From the NCBI GenBank assembly GCA_038214295.1, contig JBBQSA010000011.1, positions 9,222-73,221 of the forward strand: 64,000 nucleotides of DNA, written 5' to 3'. Position numbers and translations under genes: made by a program. This document shows, piece by piece, positions 63,867-64,000 of the stretch. Each line of letters starts with the position of its first letter. Position 1 is the stretch's first letter. The stretch is from SHZI01 sp038214295. GTDB lineage: Bacteria; Pseudomonadota; Gammaproteobacteria; Steroidobacterales; GCA-2729495. The notes beneath the pieces are model-generated. The model was given only the letters and a program-made list of their open reading frames with translations, was not told where the DNA came from and searched no databases.

Positions 63867-64000
63867 TCAACCGGTCATCGCAACACTGGCTTGTAGTCTA
63901 GCGGCTGGGGTTTCGAAGCCCAAGGTCTTACGTGGCCGCTGATTGAGGCGCAGGGCAATGCGATTCAGGTCGGCTTGTGAGTAGCCGGACAGCGCAGTGC
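63867..64000 (-). mobile_element. IS30-family transposase, C-terminal end, runs off the window
   Basis: On the minus strand the sequence reads LSGYSQADLNRIALRLNQRP then RKTLGFETPAARLQASVAMTG and a stop at 63867-63869. This is the typical IS30 transposase tail (RPRKTLGFxTPAxxL after the last DDE glutamate region). The rest of the element lies beyond position 64000. The terminal repeat next to the stop (63819-63866) could not be identified, so the element may be intact or truncated. Confidence 0.85.

Noticed and set aside
63895..63940. tRNA-like stretch (GGGGTTTCGAAGCCC) near the right edge
   Set aside because: It is part of the IS30 transposase coding sequence in the minus frame, and no cloverleaf can be drawn.

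Overview
The window is a GC-rich bacterial chromosome segment, about 66-70 % G+C by eye, packed with genes and running from a truncated gene at the left edge to the tail of an IS30-type transposase at the right edge. Gene content suggests an aerobic, heterotrophic gammaproteobacterium: FadB-like and acyl-CoA dehydrogenase modules, BipA/TypA, PurU, DAHP synthase, a VPxPA/PEP-CTERM sorted protein and Crp/Fnr regulators. The exact lineage is an inference; I could not search any database. No tRNA, rRNA or CRISPR array was seen.

Layout. 1-7.4 kb: an ATP-grasp/M32 carboxypeptidase fusion (partial), aldehyde dehydrogenase, DUF1838 protein, pterin carbinolamine dehydratase, FG-GAP lipoprotein, MaoC hydratase and enoyl-CoA hydratase. 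7.4-7.7 kb: a nested palindromic element. 7.7-9.4 kb: FadD-like ligase. 9.5-22.7 kb: an isoprenoid/carotenoid locus in two convergent halves. The plus half is a fused HMG-CoA reductase-mevalonate kinase, IPP isomerase, an SDR and an ABC-2 exporter, followed by a membrane protein and an RNA 2',3'-cyclic phosphodiesterase. The minus half is a PQQ-type sugar dehydrogenase, a thioredoxin-fold protein, crtY, crtI, crtB and a small membrane protein. Together they cover mevalonate formation, IPP/DMAPP balance, phytoene, lycopene and beta-carotene-type rings; HMG-CoA synthase, phosphomevalonate kinase, diphosphomevalonate decarboxylase and GGPP synthase are not in the window.

23-32 kb: two tandem MscS channels, an Ig-like lipoprotein, a trans-sulfuration enzyme, a large acyl-CoA dehydrogenase and BipA. 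32-41 kb: an NlpC/P60 lipoprotein and a tightly overlapping seven-gene minus-strand fatty-acid operon (thiolase, FadB, acyl-CoA dehydrogenase, CoA-transferase/racemase, hydrolase, acyl-CoA ligase, MAPEG). 41-48.6 kb: glutamine-synthetase-like ligase, PurU, an EAL protein with a degenerate GGDEF, DAHP synthase and a beta-propeller. 48.6-57.6 kb: an accessory catabolic block with two Tat/Sec-exported short-chain dehydrogenases beside a Rieske oxygenase, an MFS pump, a lipoprotein esterase, an acetyltransferase, an unknown membrane protein and a Tat amidohydrolase. 57.7-60.3 kb: LemA and an M48 protease.

60.3-64 kb holds the most interesting regulatory structure. Two Crp/Fnr-type regulator genes are each preceded by a near-identical perfect dyad (TGTGCG-N4-CGCACA). 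Two imperfect copies lie exactly 200 bp apart upstream of a VPxPA-sorted secreted protein, one facing that gene and one facing a terminator-ended region that looks like a small RNA. This reads as a small autoregulated regulon.
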